A program made the position numbers and the translations under genes. Shown in pieces: positions 51,376 through 61,435 of a DNA stretch of 64,000 nt. Numbering within the stretch: position 1 is the first letter of the stretch; every line of letters starts with the position of its first letter. Origin of the DNA: Sphingomonas kaistensis (GTDB lineage Bacteria > Pseudomonadota > Alphaproteobacteria > Sphingomonadales > Sphingomonadaceae); assembly GCF_011927725.1 (NCBI RefSeq), contig NZ_JAATJC010000001.1:2673001-2737000 (forward strand), given 5' to 3'. The notes under the pieces are model-generated. The model was not told where the DNA came from. It searched no databases and saw only the letters and a list, made by a program, of their open reading frames with translations.

Positions 51376-52665
51376 ATGAGTGAGCCCGTATCCCCGACGC
51401 GCCGCAACGCCCCGCGCCTTGCGCTGCACGTGCCCGAACCGTCCTACCGGCCCGGCGACACGCCCGACTTCTCCGCCGTCCGTGTGCCCGCTGCCGGAAG
51501 CGCCCCGCGTCCCGACAGCAGCGCCCCGGCGTCCGAAAGTCACCCGCTGGTCAACCACCTTGTCCGCGTGCTGGACGAGGACGGTCGTGCGGTCGGCCCG
51601 TGGGATCCGCGGCTGTCGCCCGACATCCTGCGCAAGATGCTGTCGGACATGGTCACCGTGCGCGTGTTCGACGACCGCATGTACCGCGCCCAGCGGCAGG
51701 GGAAGACCAGCTTCTACATGAAGTGCACTGGCGAGGAGGCGATCGCCGTCGCCGCCGCCAATGCTCTTGACCGGGACGACATGTGCTTTCCGACATATCG
51801 CCAGCAGGGCCTGCTGGTGGCGCGCGGCTATCCGCTGGTCGACATGATGTGCCAGATCTATTCCAACGCCGGCGACAAGCTCCACGGCCGCCAGCTGCCG
51901 ATCATGTATTCGGACAAGCCGCACGGCTTCTTCTCGATCTCGGGCAACCTCGGCACCCAATATCCGCAGGCCGTGGGCTGGGCGATGGCGTCGGCGATCA
52001 AGGGCGACAGCCGGATCGCGATGGGCTGGATCGGCGAAGGCGCGACGGCCGAAGGCGATTTCCACTCCGCCCTCACCTTTGCCGCCGTCTACCAGGCGCC
52101 GGTGATCCTTGCGGTGGTCAACAACCAGTGGGCGATCTCCAGTTTCTCCGGGATCGCCGGGGCCGAGCAGGCGACCTTCGCCGCGCGTGCGGTCGGCTAT
52201 GGCGTCGCGGGCCTGCGCGTCGATGGCAATGACGCGCTCGCCGTCTACGCCGCGGTGCAGTGGGCGTCCGAGCGCGCCCGCGCAAACGCCGGACCGACGC
52301 TGATCGAGTTCTTCACCTACCGCGCCGAGGGTCACAGCACCTCGGACGATCCGACCGGCTACCGCCCGGCCGGCGAGGCGCAGCAATGGCCCCTTGGCGA
52401 TCCGGTCGAGCGCCTGAAGGCGCATCTCGTCGGCCTTGGTGAATGGGACGACGAGCGCCACGCCGCCCTCGTCGCCGACGCCGACAAGAATGTCCGCGCC
52501 GCTCAGAAGCAGGCCGAAGCCATGGGCATCCTCCCAGGCCAGGGGTTCGACCGCATCGGCTCGATGTTCGAAGACGTCTATTCCGACACCCCGTGGCACC
52601 TCGCCGAACAGCGCGATGCCGCGCTGGGCGAGGCCCGCATCTATCTCGGCCGGGACGCCAGCTGA
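51376..52665 (+). CDS. bkdA1: 2-oxoisovalerate dehydrogenase E1 alpha subunit
   Basis: The thiamine-diphosphate subunit of the branched-chain 2-oxoacid dehydrogenase complex, which decarboxylates 2-oxo acids from Val, Leu and Ile. The 429-residue protein has a family N-terminal extension (PRLALHVPEPSYRPGD). The ThDP-Mg motif is WIGEGATAEGDFHSAL to NNQWAIS, and the substrate region is SFYMKCTGEEAIAVAAANAL. The C-terminal half contains EFFTYRAEGHSTSDDPTGYR. It is the first of a three-gene operon; the E1 beta start overlaps its stop (TGATG). Confidence 0.93.
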   Translation: MSEPVSPTRRNAPRLALHVPEPSYRPGDTPDFSAVRVPAAGSAPRPDSSAPASESHPLVNHLVRVLDEDGRAVGPWDPRLSPDILRKMLSDMVTVRVFDDRMYRAQRQGKTSFYMKCTGEEAIAVAAANALDRDDMCFPTYRQQGLLVARGYPLVDMMCQIYSNAGDKLHGRQLPIMYSDKPHGFFSISGNLGTQYPQAVGWAMASAIKGDSRIAMGWIGEGATAEGDFHSALTFAAVYQAPVILAVVNNQWAISSFSGIAGAEQATFAARAVGYGVAGLRVDGNDALAVYAAVQWASERARANAGPTLIEFFTYRAEGHSTSDDPTGYRPAGEAQQWPLGDPVERLKAHLVGLGEWDDERHAALVADADKNVRAAQKQAEAMGILPGQGFDRIGSMFEDVYSDTPWHLAEQRDAALGEARIYLGRDAS

Positions 52666-53678
52666 TGCCCAACAAGAACATGATCGAGGCGATCAACGAC
52701 GCCCACCGCGTGACCATGGCGGCCGATCCCGACGTCGTCGTGTTCGGCGAGGACGTCGGCTATTTCGGCGGCGTGTTCCGCGCCACTGCCGGGCTTCAAG
52801 AGCAATTCGGCAAGACCCGCTGCTTCGACGCGCCGATCAGCGAGGGCGGGATCATCGGTGCGGCGGTCGGCATGGCTGCCTATGGCCTGAGGCCGGTCGT
52901 CGAGATCCAGTTCGCCGACTACATCTACCCCGGCTACGACCAGATCGTCTCCGAGGTCGCCCGGATGCGCTACCGCACCGCCGGCGAGTGGACCATGCCG
53001 ATGGTCATCCGTTCCCCCTACGGCGGCGGCATCTTCGGCGGCCAGACCCACAGCCAGTCGCCCGAAGCGCTGTTCACCCACGTCGCCGGCCTGAAGGTGG
53101 TCATTCCCTCGACCCCTTACGATGCCAAGGGCCTGCTGATCGCCGCGATCGAGGATCCGGACCCCGTCCTCTTCTTCGAGCCCAAGCGCATCTACAACGG
53201 CCCGTTCGACGGCCACCACGATCGCCCGGTCACGCCGTGGGCCAGGCACCCTGACAGCGAGGTGCCCGACGGCCATTACACCGTGCCGCTTGGCAAGGCG
53301 CGGATCGTCCGCCCGGGCAACGACCTCACGGTCATCGCCTATGGCACCATGGTCCACGTCGCGCTTGCCGCAGTGGAGGAGAATGGCATCGACGCCGAGG
53401 TGATCGACCTGCGCACGCTGGTGCCGCTCGACATCGCGACGATCGAGGAAAGCGTGAAGAAGACCGGCCGGGCGCTGGTGGTGCAGGAAGCGACCAAGAC
53501 CAGCGGTTTCGGGTCCGAGCTTGCGACCCTGATCCAGGAACGCTGCTTCTACCATCTCGAAGCGCCGGTCGGGCGCGTGACCGGCTGGGACACGCCCTAC
53601 CCCCACGCCTACGAATGGATCTATTTCCCCGGCCCGATCCGCATGAAACAAGCCCTAGAAAAGGTCATGGCAGACTAA
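52665..53678 (+). CDS. bkdA2: 2-oxoisovalerate dehydrogenase E1 beta subunit
   Basis: A 337-residue partner of E1 alpha. It has the transketolase pyrimidine domain (VVVFGEDVGYFGGVF; DAPISEGGIIGAAVGMAAYG; EIQFADYIYPGYDQIVSEVA) and C-terminal domain (LTVIAYGTMVHVALAAVEEN; IDLRTLVPLDI). The alpha and beta subunits form an alpha2-beta2 enzyme that passes the acyl group to E2. It starts at ATG 52665 and overlaps both neighbours by one base, giving tight translational coupling. Confidence 0.93.
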   Translation: MPNKNMIEAINDAHRVTMAADPDVVVFGEDVGYFGGVFRATAGLQEQFGKTRCFDAPISEGGIIGAAVGMAAYGLRPVVEIQFADYIYPGYDQIVSEVARMRYRTAGEWTMPMVIRSPYGGGIFGGQTHSQSPEALFTHVAGLKVVIPSTPYDAKGLLIAAIEDPDPVLFFEPKRIYNGPFDGHHDRPVTPWARHPDSEVPDGHYTVPLGKARIVRPGNDLTVIAYGTMVHVALAAVEENGIDAEVIDLRTLVPLDIATIEESVKKTGRALVVQEATKTSGFGSELATLIQERCFYHLEAPVGRVTGWDTPYPHAYEWIYFPGPIRMKQALEKVMAD

Positions 53679-54970
53679 TGGCGACCTACCTCTTCAAGCT
53701 CCCCGACATCGGCGAAGGCATTGCCGAGGCCGAGATCGTCGCCTGGCACATCAAGGTCGGCGACCGGGTCGAGGAAGACCAGCAGCTTGCCGACATGATG
53801 ACGGACAAGGCGACCGTGGAAATGGAATCGCCCGTCGCCGGCGTGGTTCGCAAGCTTGCCGGCGAGGTCGGCGACCAGATCGCGATCGGCTCGGTGCTGG
53901 TCGAGATCGAAACCGAAGGCGCCGACACTGCCGCAGCCGCTCCGGCCGAGGTCGAGGAAGTCCCTCTCGCCGACGGCGCCGCGGTACCGACGCAGGCGCA
54001 GGAAGAAGCCAATCCGACGCTCGACGTAGCGGACGAGCCCGCGCCCGCGCCCGCCGCACCGGCTCCCCAGCCGCAGCCCGATCCCGTCCCGGCGGTCGCG
54101 ACTACGGACACCCACAAGACCCAGGTTCTGACCACCCCGGCCGTTCGCGCCCGGGCCCGCGACCTTGGCATCGATCTCGGCCAGGTGAAGCACCAGGGCG
54201 AGCACATCCGCCACGCCGACCTCGACGCCTACCTGCTGTACAACGGCGGTCAGGTTTCGGGCCGCGGCACTGCCCTTCGTGCGGACGAGCAGATCAAGGT
54301 CGTCGGCCTGCGCCGGAAGATCGCGGAGAACATGCAGGCGGCCAAGCGCCGCATCCCGCACTTCGCGCTGGTCGAGGAATATGACGTCACCGCGCTGGAG
54401 GAAACCCGCGCGATGATGAACCGCGATCGCGGCTCGAACCCCAAGCTGACGCTGCTGCCGTTCCTGATCACCGCGCTGAACAAGGCGCTCGCCGACTTCT
54501 CGATGATCAACGCCACCTATGACGACGAGGCGAACGTCATCACCCGTCACGGTAGCGTCCACATGGGCATGGCCGCGCAGACCCCGAACGGCCTGATGGT
54601 CCCGGTGATCCGCAATGCCGAGCGACTGTCGATCTGGCAGCTTGCTACCGAGGTTGCCCGCCTGTCGGACGCCGCCAAGACCGGCAAGGCTACCCGGGAG
54701 GAGCTCAGCAACCCGACCTTCACCATCAGCTCTTTGGGGCCGATGGGCGGGGTCGTCTCCACCCCCGTCATCTCTCCTCCCCAAGTCGCCACGATCGCGG
54801 TCAACAAGGTCGAGGAAAAAGTGGTGCCGGTGAACGGCGAGCTTGAAATCCGCAAGCGGATGAACCTCTCGCTCTCCTGCGATCACCGCGTGGTCGACGG
54901 CTGGGACGCGGCGAGCTTCCTTGCAAGCCTCAAGCCCCTGATCGAAAACCCGCTGCGCCTGCTCGCCTGA
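53678..54970 (+). CDS. bkdB: Branched-chain 2-oxoacid dehydrogenase E2 (dihydrolipoyl acyltransferase)
   Basis: A 430-residue lipoate-dependent acyltransferase. One lipoyl domain carries the modified Lys in MTDKATVEMESP (residues about 40-52). Then come an Ala/Pro/Glu linker, a peripheral subunit-binding domain (TPAVRARARDLGIDLGQVKH), and the catalytic domain ending LSLSCDHRVVDGWDAASFL with the active His and Asp. It forms the core of the complex, and acyl-CoA is the product. The E3 (lipoamide dehydrogenase) gene is not in the window. Its start overlaps the E1 beta stop (TAATG). Confidence 0.93.
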   Translation: MATYLFKLPDIGEGIAEAEIVAWHIKVGDRVEEDQQLADMMTDKATVEMESPVAGVVRKLAGEVGDQIAIGSVLVEIETEGADTAAAAPAEVEEVPLADGAAVPTQAQEEANPTLDVADEPAPAPAAPAPQPQPDPVPAVATTDTHKTQVLTTPAVRARARDLGIDLGQVKHQGEHIRHADLDAYLLYNGGQVSGRGTALRADEQIKVVGLRRKIAENMQAAKRRIPHFALVEEYDVTALEETRAMMNRDRGSNPKLTLLPFLITALNKALADFSMINATYDDEANVITRHGSVHMGMAAQTPNGLMVPVIRNAERLSIWQLATEVARLSDAAKTGKATREELSNPTFTISSLGPMGGVVSTPVISPPQVATIAVNKVEEKVVPVNGELEIRKRMNLSLSCDHRVVDGWDAASFLASLKPLIENPLRLLA

Positions 54971-55104
54971 CGCCGGATCAGCCAGTCTGCGGGAGTGGTG
55001 GCGGCGGCTTGACCCCGCCCTGCTCCCGCCGCACCATCCCCTGCCTCCGCGCTTCGCCAGCGCGCCTGCCTGTGCGCTTCCCGGCTCAACCAGGGGGTCA
55101 CACC

Positions 55105-55605
55105 ATGCTCAAGTTGATCGCTTTTACCTCGTTGCTCGCCGCTACCGGCAGCGCCGCTGCAGCGGCTCCGGCCGACGAGGCGGCCAAGGCCATCGCCACC
55201 ACACTCGACAAGTTCAATGCCGGTGACGTGCAGGCCTTTATCGACGCGCACACCGCCGACGCGGTGATCACCGACGAATTCGCGCCCTATCTGTGGAGCG
55301 GCGAGGGTTCGGTGAAGCGCTGGCTCGACGATTACGCCAAGGATGCCGCGGCTCGAAAGATCGAGAATGGGCGCGTGCTCCACGGCCGCCAAACCCAGGC
55401 ATCGAGCTTCGGCGAACGCGCCTACGTGGTCCTGCCGACCACCTATTGCATGACCGAAGCCGGGATACCCAAGGCGGGCGAAGGCCACATGACCTTCGTC
55501 ATGACCCAGGCTGCCGGCAGCTGGAAGATCGCCGGCTGGACCTACTCGGCGCCGTCACCGACCGCTTACACCTCCAAGCAGGGCAAGTGCGGAAAGGCCA
55601 AATAG
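55105..55605 (+). CDS. Exported NTF2-like protein
   Basis: A 166-residue protein beginning with a signal peptide (LKLIAFTSLLAATGSAAAAA) at ATG 55105. The mature part has an NTF2/SnoaL-like fold pattern: LDKFNAGDVQAFIDAHTADA, VITDEFAPYLWSGEGSVKRW and a final SWKIAGWTYSAPS. The domain often binds small ligands or has no catalytic role. GGGGG lies ten bases upstream. It stands alone between E2 and the azoreductase. Confidence 0.75.
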   Translation: MLKLIAFTSLLAATGSAAAAAPADEAAKAIATTLDKFNAGDVQAFIDAHTADAVITDEFAPYLWSGEGSVKRWLDDYAKDAAARKIENGRVLHGRQTQASSFGERAYVVLPTTYCMTEAGIPKAGEGHMTFVMTQAAGSWKIAGWTYSAPSPTAYTSKQGKCGKAK

Positions 55606-55611
55606 GCACGC

Positions 55612-55648
55612 AGCGACGGCCTCCACGCCCGGGCGGGAGGCCGTCGCT
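55612..55648. terminator. Hairpin between convergent genes
   Basis: Exact 13-bp arms AGCGACGGCCTCC and GGAGGCCGTCGCT. There is no long T run, but its position between the stops of the NTF2-like gene and the azoreductase fits a shared terminator. Confidence 0.7.
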
Positions 55649-55654
55649 TACCGA

Positions 55655-56218
55655 CTATGCTGCCAGCAGATCGACGTCGCGCAGGGCCTGTTCGACCGAC
55701 TTGGCCTTCACCTCGGGCCCAAGGTTGATGCCGTCGGCGCGGACGAATTCGGGCACGATGCCGATGAAGCCGAAGAACGCCTTCAGATAGCTTTCGAGAT
55801 GCTCGAAATCGGCATTTCCCTGCTCGGTCCCGTAGTAACCGCCGCGCGACAGGGCGATGATCACCCGCTTCGGCCCGGCCAACCCCTCAGGCTTGCCCTC
55901 GGCGGTGTAGCGGAACGTGCGGCCGTTCACCGCCAGACGGTCGATCCACGCCTTCAACTGGCTGGGCAGCGTGAAATTATACATCGGCGCCCCCACCACC
56001 ACCGTGTCGGCGGCGAGGAATTCGTCGAGCACGCTCGCGTCGGCGAACTGGTCGAGCGTGAGGTGGGCGATCGGATCGGCGACCAGGTCGCGATCGATGA
56101 CCTGCGCGTCCGGACGGGCGGCAAGCTGCTGCTCGACGATGCGGGTCGTGATCTGCCGGCTGACGCTGTTCTCGCCGGTGATCGAGCTATCGACCCGAAG
56201 GATGGTGTTCCCTGACAT
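55655..56218 (-). CDS. azoR: FMN-dependent NADH azoreductase
   Basis: A 187-residue flavodoxin-fold quinone/azo reductase. It has an N-terminal FMN phosphate loop LRVDSSITGENSVSRQI, the GAPMYNFTLPSQLKAWIDRL segment, and ALSRGGYYGTEQGNADFEHL near the isoalloxazine ring. It uses NADH to reduce quinones and azo compounds in the cytoplasm, often as a detoxification step. ATG 56218 has GGAGAT upstream. It is divergent from the HxlR regulator, which probably represses it. Confidence 0.92.
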   Translation of the reverse strand: MSGNTILRVDSSITGENSVSRQITTRIVEQQLAARPDAQVIDRDLVADPIAHLTLDQFADASVLDEFLAADTVVVGAPMYNFTLPSQLKAWIDRLAVNGRTFRYTAEGKPEGLAGPKRVIIALSRGGYYGTEQGNADFEHLESYLKAFFGFIGIVPEFVRADGINLGPEVKAKSVEQALRDVDLLAA

Positions 56219-56239
56219 TGTATCTCCAGTCACAAATGA

Positions 56240-56260
56240 TTACCTGGACACCATAGGTAA
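56240..56260. promoter_or_regulatory. Inverted repeat, candidate HxlR operator
   Basis: TTACCT (56240-56245) and AGGTAA (56255-56260) form a 21-bp inverted repeat, 22 bases from azoR and 49 from the regulator. HxlR-family factors commonly bind dyads of this size between divergent genes. Confidence 0.5.
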
Positions 56261-56308
56261 CTGGTCTTCGGATCATTCCAAGAACGCACATGGAGGGTAT
56301 CAGGGCAC

Positions 56309-56743
56309 ATGCATGATACTGGAACGATGGAAGAAAACGGTCTGCGCGCAGCGGGCTGCCGCAACGTGACGCCAGTACTCAATCGCATCGGCGACAAATG
56401 GTCGGTGCTGATCGTAATGATCCTCGCCCGCGCTCCGCACCGCTTCAACGAACTGAAGCGTGAGATCGACGGGATCAGCCAGCGCATGCTGACGCTCACC
56501 CTGCGAGGGCTCGAGCGCGATGGACTCGTCAGCCGGACGGTCGAGCCGACGGTCCCGCCCCGCGTGACCTATGCGCTGACCGAGCTGGGCGTCAGCCTGA
56601 TCGAGCCGGTCGAGGCGCTCGGCAGCTGGGCCATCGCGCACATCGCCTGCATCCGCGCGGCGCAGGAACGGTTCGACGACGCCAACGCGCCCGCCGAGCC
56701 GGCAAGGATCGGGGTCTCGAACCACCTCGCCATGACGGCCTGA
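56309..56743 (+). CDS. HxlR family transcriptional regulator
   Basis: A 144-residue winged-helix regulator. A Cys near the N-terminus ([18 protein letters not shown], Cys17) sits at the position used for redox or electrophile sensing in some HxlR proteins. The DNA-binding part is [20 protein letters not shown], then [20 protein letters not shown]. It is divergent from azoR, and an inverted repeat lies between them. The likely model is a quinone- or electrophile-responsive repressor of azoR. Confidence 0.88.
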   Translation: MHDTGTMEENGLRAAGCRNVTPVLNRIGDKWSVLIVMILARAPHRFNELKREIDGISQRMLTLTLRGLERDGLVSRTVEPTVPPRVTYALTELGVSLIEPVEALGSWAIAHIACIRAAQERFDDANAPAEPARIGVSNHLAMTA

Positions 56744-56762
56744 GGGCGCTAACCGCCGGTGC

Positions 56763-59072
56763 ATGAGCACCGATCTCGCCGCCCTCGGCATCCTCGAAGA
56801 ACGCCTTCGTTTTCTCGCCGCCAACATCATCCACCACGCCAATCACGTCCGTGACAGCGCGGACGGGCTGAAGGTTGGCGGGCACCAGGCGTCGAGCGCG
56901 TCGATGACGGCGATCATGGCGGCGCTCTACTTCGATGCGCTTGGGCCCAATGACCGGGTCGCGGTGAAGCCTCACGCTGGCCCGGTGCTCCACGCCATCC
57001 ATTACCTGCTCGGATCGCAGGACCGCGCCACGCTGGAGAACTTCCGCGGTTTCGGCGGTGCGCAGAGCTATCCGAGCCGGACCAAGGACCGCATCCCGGT
57101 CGACTTCTCCACCGGTTCGGTCGGCCTCGGAGTCGCCATCACCCTGTTCGCCAGCCTGGTTCAGGACTGGCTGTCCGCCCGCGGCGCGCTTGGCGACGAC
57201 CAGCGCGGCCGGTTCGTCGCCTTGATGGGCGATGCCGAGCTCGACGAGGGCAATATCTACGAAGCCCTGATCGAGGGCCACAAGCACGACGTCCGCAACC
57301 TGTGGTGGATCGTCGACTACAACCGCCAGAGCCTCGACGCGACCAGTGCCGACCGCATGTTCGAGCGTTTCGATGACATCTTCGCCACCTGCGGCTGGCG
57401 GGTGGAGACGCTGAAATATGGCCGCCTCCAGCGCGACCTGTTTGCAAGACCCGGCGGCGAGGCACTGCGGACCTGGATCGATCGCTGCCCCAATGTCGAT
57501 TATGCCGCTCTCACCTACGGCGGCGGCGCTGCGTGGCGCACCCGCCTGCAAGCCGATCTCGCGGCTGAAGCCGAGACGCTGAAGCTTGTCGCCGGCCTCG
57601 ATGACGAAGCGCTCGGCAGGCTGATGACCAATCTCGGCGGCCATTGCCTCGAGACCCTGACCGAAGCCTTCCGCCGCAATGGCGACGATCAGCCGACCTT
57701 GTTCATCGCCTACACCATCAAGGGGTTCGGCCTGCCGTTCGCCGGTCACAAGGACAATCACGCCGGACTGATGAACCCGACCCAGTTCGCTGCCTTCCGC
57801 GACTCGCTCGGCATTGCCGCGGGCGAGGAGTGGGAACCGCTCGCCGGACTCGGCGGCAATGCTCGTTCGGGCGTCGAGGCACTGGTCGATGCGACCAAAA
57901 TTCGCCGCCAGAAGGAGCCGCGCAATTTCACCAGTTGGGCGGTCCCTGAACTTCCCACCCCTACCGGCGAGGAGCAGAGCACTCAGGCCGCGTTCGGCCG
58001 CATCCTGCTCGACCTCGCCAAGTCGGGCGATCCGCTGGCCGACCGGATCCTGACCACCTCGCCCGACGTCACGGTGTCCACCAACCTCGGCGCGTTCGTG
58101 AACAATCGCGGCCTGTTCCACCGCCGGGACATCCGCGACGTGTTCGCCGAAGCCAAGATCCCGTCCGCGCAGAAGTGGGCGGCGAAGGACGCCGGCCAGC
58201 ATGTCGAGCTCGGAATCGCCGAATCCAATCTGTTCCTGATGCTCGCCGCCGCCGGCCTGTCGGGCGACCTGTTCGGTCACCGCCTCGTGCCCATCGGCAC
58301 CCTCTACGATCCGTTCATCGCCCGCGGCCTCGATAGCCTCAATTACGGCTGCTACCAGGACGCCCGCTTCCTGCTGGTCGCCACCCCCTCGGGCCTGACC
58401 CTCGGGCCCGAAGGCGGCGCGCATCAGTCGATCAACCCGCCGCTGATCGCGCTCGGCCAGCCTGGCTTGCGCCACTACGAGCCCGCCTTCGCCGACGAAC
58501 TCGCCCTCTTCATGCGCGAAGCCTTCCGCCTGATCGACGAGCCGGCGGGCGAATCCACCTACCTTCGCCTCTCAACCCGCAGCATCCAGCAGGAACCCCG
58601 CGCCTCCGACGACTGGAAGCCCGATGCCCTCGCCGGCGGCTATTGGCTGCGTGAGCCCGGCGCCGGTGGCGAGGCCGCCATCGTCGCCATGGGCGCGGTC
58701 ATGCCCGAAGCCCTCGCCGCCTTCGACGCGCTCAAGGACGACGTGCCCGGCCTCGGCCTCCTCAGCGTCACCAGCCCCAACCTCCTCCATCGCGGATGGA
58801 GCGCGGCGCAGGCGGCCGAATGGCGCGGCGAACGCCAGCCGAGTCACGCCGCCACCTTGCTTTCCCGCCTGTCGCCGACCGCCCGTCTTGTCACCCTGTG
58901 CGACGCCGCTCCCGCCTCGCTGTCGTGGCTCGGCGCCGTCCTCGGCCACCGTGTCGCCCCGCTCGGCGTCGACCGCTTCGGCCAGACCGGTAACCTCCCC
59001 GACCTCTATGGCGAATATCGCCTCGACGGGGAGGCGATCACCGAGGCGATGGCGGGGCTTCTCATCGGCTGA
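56763..59072 (+). CDS. Homodimeric-type 2-oxoacid dehydrogenase E1 / transketolase-like enzyme
   Basis: A 769-residue ThDP enzyme of the transketolase/AceE type. The N-terminal half has ADGLKVGGHQASSASMTAIM, GFGGAQSYPSRTKDRIPVDF, STGSVGLGVAITLFA and the ThDP-Mg motif GDAELDEGNIYEAL to DYNRQSLD. The C-terminal part has VELGIAESNLFLMLAAAGLS and RHYEPAFADELALF. It resembles AceE, the homodimeric pyruvate dehydrogenase E1, but is shorter and has no E2 gene beside it. It could be a transketolase-like enzyme with a different acceptor. It starts at ATG 56763 and leads an operon. Confidence 0.8.
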   Translation: MSTDLAALGILEERLRFLAANIIHHANHVRDSADGLKVGGHQASSASMTAIMAALYFDALGPNDRVAVKPHAGPVLHAIHYLLGSQDRATLENFRGFGGAQSYPSRTKDRIPVDFSTGSVGLGVAITLFASLVQDWLSARGALGDDQRGRFVALMGDAELDEGNIYEALIEGHKHDVRNLWWIVDYNRQSLDATSADRMFERFDDIFATCGWRVETLKYGRLQRDLFARPGGEALRTWIDRCPNVDYAALTYGGGAAWRTRLQADLAAEAETLKLVAGLDDEALGRLMTNLGGHCLETLTEAFRRNGDDQPTLFIAYTIKGFGLPFAGHKDNHAGLMNPTQFAAFRDSLGIAAGEEWEPLAGLGGNARSGVEALVDATKIRRQKEPRNFTSWAVPELPTPTGEEQSTQAAFGRILLDLAKSGDPLADRILTTSPDVTVSTNLGAFVNNRGLFHRRDIRDVFAEAKIPSAQKWAAKDAGQHVELGIAESNLFLMLAAAGLSGDLFGHRLVPIGTLYDPFIARGLDSLNYGCYQDARFLLVATPSGLTLGPEGGAHQSINPPLIALGQPGLRHYEPAFADELALFMREAFRLIDEPAGESTYLRLSTRSIQQEPRASDDWKPDALAGGYWLREPGAGGEAAIVAMGAVMPEALAAFDALKDDVPGLGLLSVTSPNLLHRGWSAAQAAEWRGERQPSHAATLLSRLSPTARLVTLCDAAPASLSWLGAVLGHRVAPLGVDRFGQTGNLPDLYGEYRLDGEAITEAMAGLLIG

Positions 59073-59093
59073 AGCGAGGCCTAAGCCCAACCC

Positions 59094-59546
59094 ATGCCCG
59101 GACGCTTTTATGACGAGTGGAAGGAAGGCGACACGGTCGCCCACGCCCTCCGCCGCACGGTGACGGAGACCGACAATCTCCTGATCTCCACCCTCACCCA
59201 TAATCCCCAGCCGCTGCACCTCGACGCCGAAGCCGCCAAGGACACCGAGTTCGGCCGGATCCTGGTCAACAGCTGCTTCACCTTCTCGCTGCTGGTTGGC
59301 GCGTCGGTCGCCGACACCACCGAAGGCGTGCTGGTCGCCAACCTCGGCTTCGACGAAGTCCGCCTGCCCTCCCCCGTGTTTATCGGCGACACGCTGCACT
59401 TCGAAAGCAGCTGCCTGTCCAAGCGCGAAAGCAGGTCGCGCCCGACCGCCGGTCTCGTCACCTGGGAGCATCGCGCGATCAACCAGCGCGGCCAGACCGT
59501 CTGCACCATGAAGCGCACCGCGCTCATCCAGAAGGCCGCTGCGTGA
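59094..59546 (+). CDS. MaoC family dehydratase
   Basis: A 150-residue hot-dog-fold hydratase. It begins [20 protein letters not shown], then [20 protein letters not shown], the MaoC catalytic Asp-His pattern (H-x2-P-x-H region), and [13 protein letters not shown] [13 protein letters not shown]. It probably hydrates or dehydrates an enoyl- or mesaconyl-type CoA. The next gene is a CitE-like lyase, a pair known in mesaconyl-CoA/beta-methylmalyl-CoA metabolism. The stop overlaps the CitE-like start (GTGA). Confidence 0.85.
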   Translation: MPGRFYDEWKEGDTVAHALRRTVTETDNLLISTLTHNPQPLHLDAEAAKDTEFGRILVNSCFTFSLLVGASVADTTEGVLVANLGFDEVRLPSPVFIGDTLHFESSCLSKRESRSRPTAGLVTWEHRAINQRGQTVCTMKRTALIQKAAA

Positions 59547-60382
59547 GCCGCCAGCCACGTTCCTGGCTGTTCGTCCCCGCCGACAGCGAGAAGAAGATCG
59601 CCAAGGCGCTGGAGAGCGAGGCCGATGCGCTGATCTTCGACCTCGAGGACAGCGTCGCGCTCCCCAACAAGGCGCTTGGCCGCGATCTCCTCCGCAACCT
59701 GCCTTCTCGTTCGGGTGGGCCGCAATGGTGGGTCCGGATCAACCCGCTTCGCACCGAGGACCACCGCCTCGACCTCGAACTATTGGGCTCCGCTGACATC
59801 CACGGCCTGGTCCTGCCCAAGGCCGAGAGCGGCGCCGACATCACCGAGCTTGCCCACCGCTCGGGCTCGATCCCGATCCATGCCATTGTCACCGAAACCG
59901 CCGCCTCGTTGTTCGGCCTGCTGTCCTATCGCGACGTCAAGGATTCGCCGCTCGCCGCGATGAGCTGGGGTGCGGAGGACCTTTCCGCCGCGCTTGGCGC
60001 CGCCTCGAACAAGGATGGCGAGGGTCGCTACACTGCCCCCTACACGCTCGCCCGCACCCTGACCCTAGCCGGCGCTGCGGCCGCGGGAGTGCAACCGGTC
60101 GACGGCGTGTTCGCCGATTTCCGCGACGAGGCCGGCCTGATCGACGAAGCGCTCGACGCCGCCCGCGACGGCTTCACGGGCAAGCTCGCGATCCACCCGG
60201 CCCAGGTCGGCCCGATCAACGCGGCTTTCTCCCCTACCCCTGACCAGGTCGCAAATGCCCGTGCGATCGTCGCAGCCTTTGCAGCCGATCCGTCGGCCGG
60301 CGTGTTGAGCGTCCACGGCCGAATGGTCGACAAACCCCATCTGATCCAGGCTCAGCGCACGCTGGCCCGCGCAGGAGAATAA
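59543..60382 (+). CDS. CitE-like CoA-ester lyase (HpcH/HpaI aldolase family)
   Basis: A 279-residue TIM-barrel lyase. It begins [20 protein letters not shown], then [17 protein letters not shown] with the Mg-binding Glu/Asp, [21 protein letters not shown] and [12 protein letters not shown]. It ends with [13 protein letters not shown]. It cleaves or forms a C-C bond in malyl-, methylmalyl- or citramalyl-CoA-type substrates. GTG 59543 is the start, overlapping the MaoC stop by four bases, so the two are coupled. Confidence 0.87.
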   Translation: MSRQPRSWLFVPADSEKKIAKALESEADALIFDLEDSVALPNKALGRDLLRNLPSRSGGPQWWVRINPLRTEDHRLDLELLGSADIHGLVLPKAESGADITELAHRSGSIPIHAIVTETAASLFGLLSYRDVKDSPLAAMSWGAEDLSAALGAASNKDGEGRYTAPYTLARTLTLAGAAAAGVQPVDGVFADFRDEAGLIDEALDAARDGFTGKLAIHPAQVGPINAAFSPTPDQVANARAIVAAFAADPSAGVLSVHGRMVDKPHLIQAQRTLARAGE

Positions 60383-60384
60383 GC

Positions 60385-61434
60385 ATGCCGACCATCGCCA
60401 AGGGCTGGGGCACCGACGCCGCCGACCAGCCGCTCCGCGAAATGGAGTTCGAACGCCGCGACCTCCGGCCAAACGATGTCGCGATCAAGATCACCCATTC
60501 GGGTATCTGCCATTCCGACCTCCACACCTGCCGCAACGACTGGGGCGGAAGCCGATATCCGGTCGTCCCGGGTCACGAGATCGTCGGCACCGTCACCGAG
60601 GTCGGGCCCGAGGTGACCAAGCACAAGGTCGGCGACACCGTCGCGGTCGGCTGCATGGTCGACAGCTGCATGGAGTGCGACCAGTGCCTCGAAGGCTGGG
60701 AAGTGTTCTGCCGCAAGGGCTGCATCCAGACCTACAACAGCAAGGACTTCCACGACGGGACGGTCACCAAGGGCGGGTATTCCGACCACGTCGTGGTCCG
60801 CGACCATTTCGTCTGCAAGGTGCCCGACGGCATGGACGTCACCCGCGTCGCGCCGTTGCTGTGTGCTGGCATCACCACCTATTCGCCGCTGCGCCAGTAT
60901 AACGTCGGCGAAGGCACCAAGGTCGCGGTGATCGGTCTCGGCGGGCTCGGCCACATGGGCGTGAAGCTCGCCGCCGCAATGGGCGCGCACGTGACAATGA
61001 TCACGACCACGCCCGAAAAGGCCAAGGACGCACGCGAGCTTGGCGCGCACGACGTGATCGTCTCGACCGATCCCGAGCAGATGGCCGCCGCCGCTACCCG
61101 CTTCGATTTCATCCTCAACACGATCCCCGTGAGCCACGAGATCGACGGCTACCTCAACCTCCTCGGTCGCTCCGGCCGGATGGTAATCGTCGGCGCGCTG
61201 ACCCCGATGCCGGGCTTCACGGGCTTCCAGCTCATCTGGTGGAACCGCGCCGTCGGCGGCTCGGCGATCGGCGGCATTCCCGAAACGCAGGAGATGCTCG
61301 ACTTCTGCGCCAAGCACGACATCTATCCCGACTGCGAGCACATCAGGATCGAGCAGGTCAACGACGCCTATGAGCGCCTGCTCAAGAACGACGTCCGTTA
61401 CCGCTTCGTGATCGACATGGAGCAGACCGCCTGA
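60385..61434 (+). CDS. Zinc-dependent NAD(P) alcohol dehydrogenase (CAD/YahK type)
   Basis: A 349-residue medium-chain dehydrogenase. The catalytic zinc site is [12 protein letters not shown] and PGHEIVG; the structural zinc site is [19 protein letters not shown]. The Rossmann motif is [20 protein letters not shown]. It resembles YahK and cinnamyl alcohol dehydrogenases, NADP-preferring aldehyde reductases. It starts at ATG 60385, two bases after the CitE-like stop, and leads directly to the acyl-CoA synthetase (one base between). Confidence 0.9.
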   Translation: MPTIAKGWGTDAADQPLREMEFERRDLRPNDVAIKITHSGICHSDLHTCRNDWGGSRYPVVPGHEIVGTVTEVGPEVTKHKVGDTVAVGCMVDSCMECDQCLEGWEVFCRKGCIQTYNSKDFHDGTVTKGGYSDHVVVRDHFVCKVPDGMDVTRVAPLLCAGITTYSPLRQYNVGEGTKVAVIGLGGLGHMGVKLAAAMGAHVTMITTTPEKAKDARELGAHDVIVSTDPEQMAAAATRFDFILNTIPVSHEIDGYLNLLGRSGRMVIVGALTPMPGFTGFQLIWWNRAVGGSAIGGIPETQEMLDFCAKHDIYPDCEHIRIEQVNDAYERLLKNDVRYRFVIDMEQTA

Positions 61435-61435
61435 G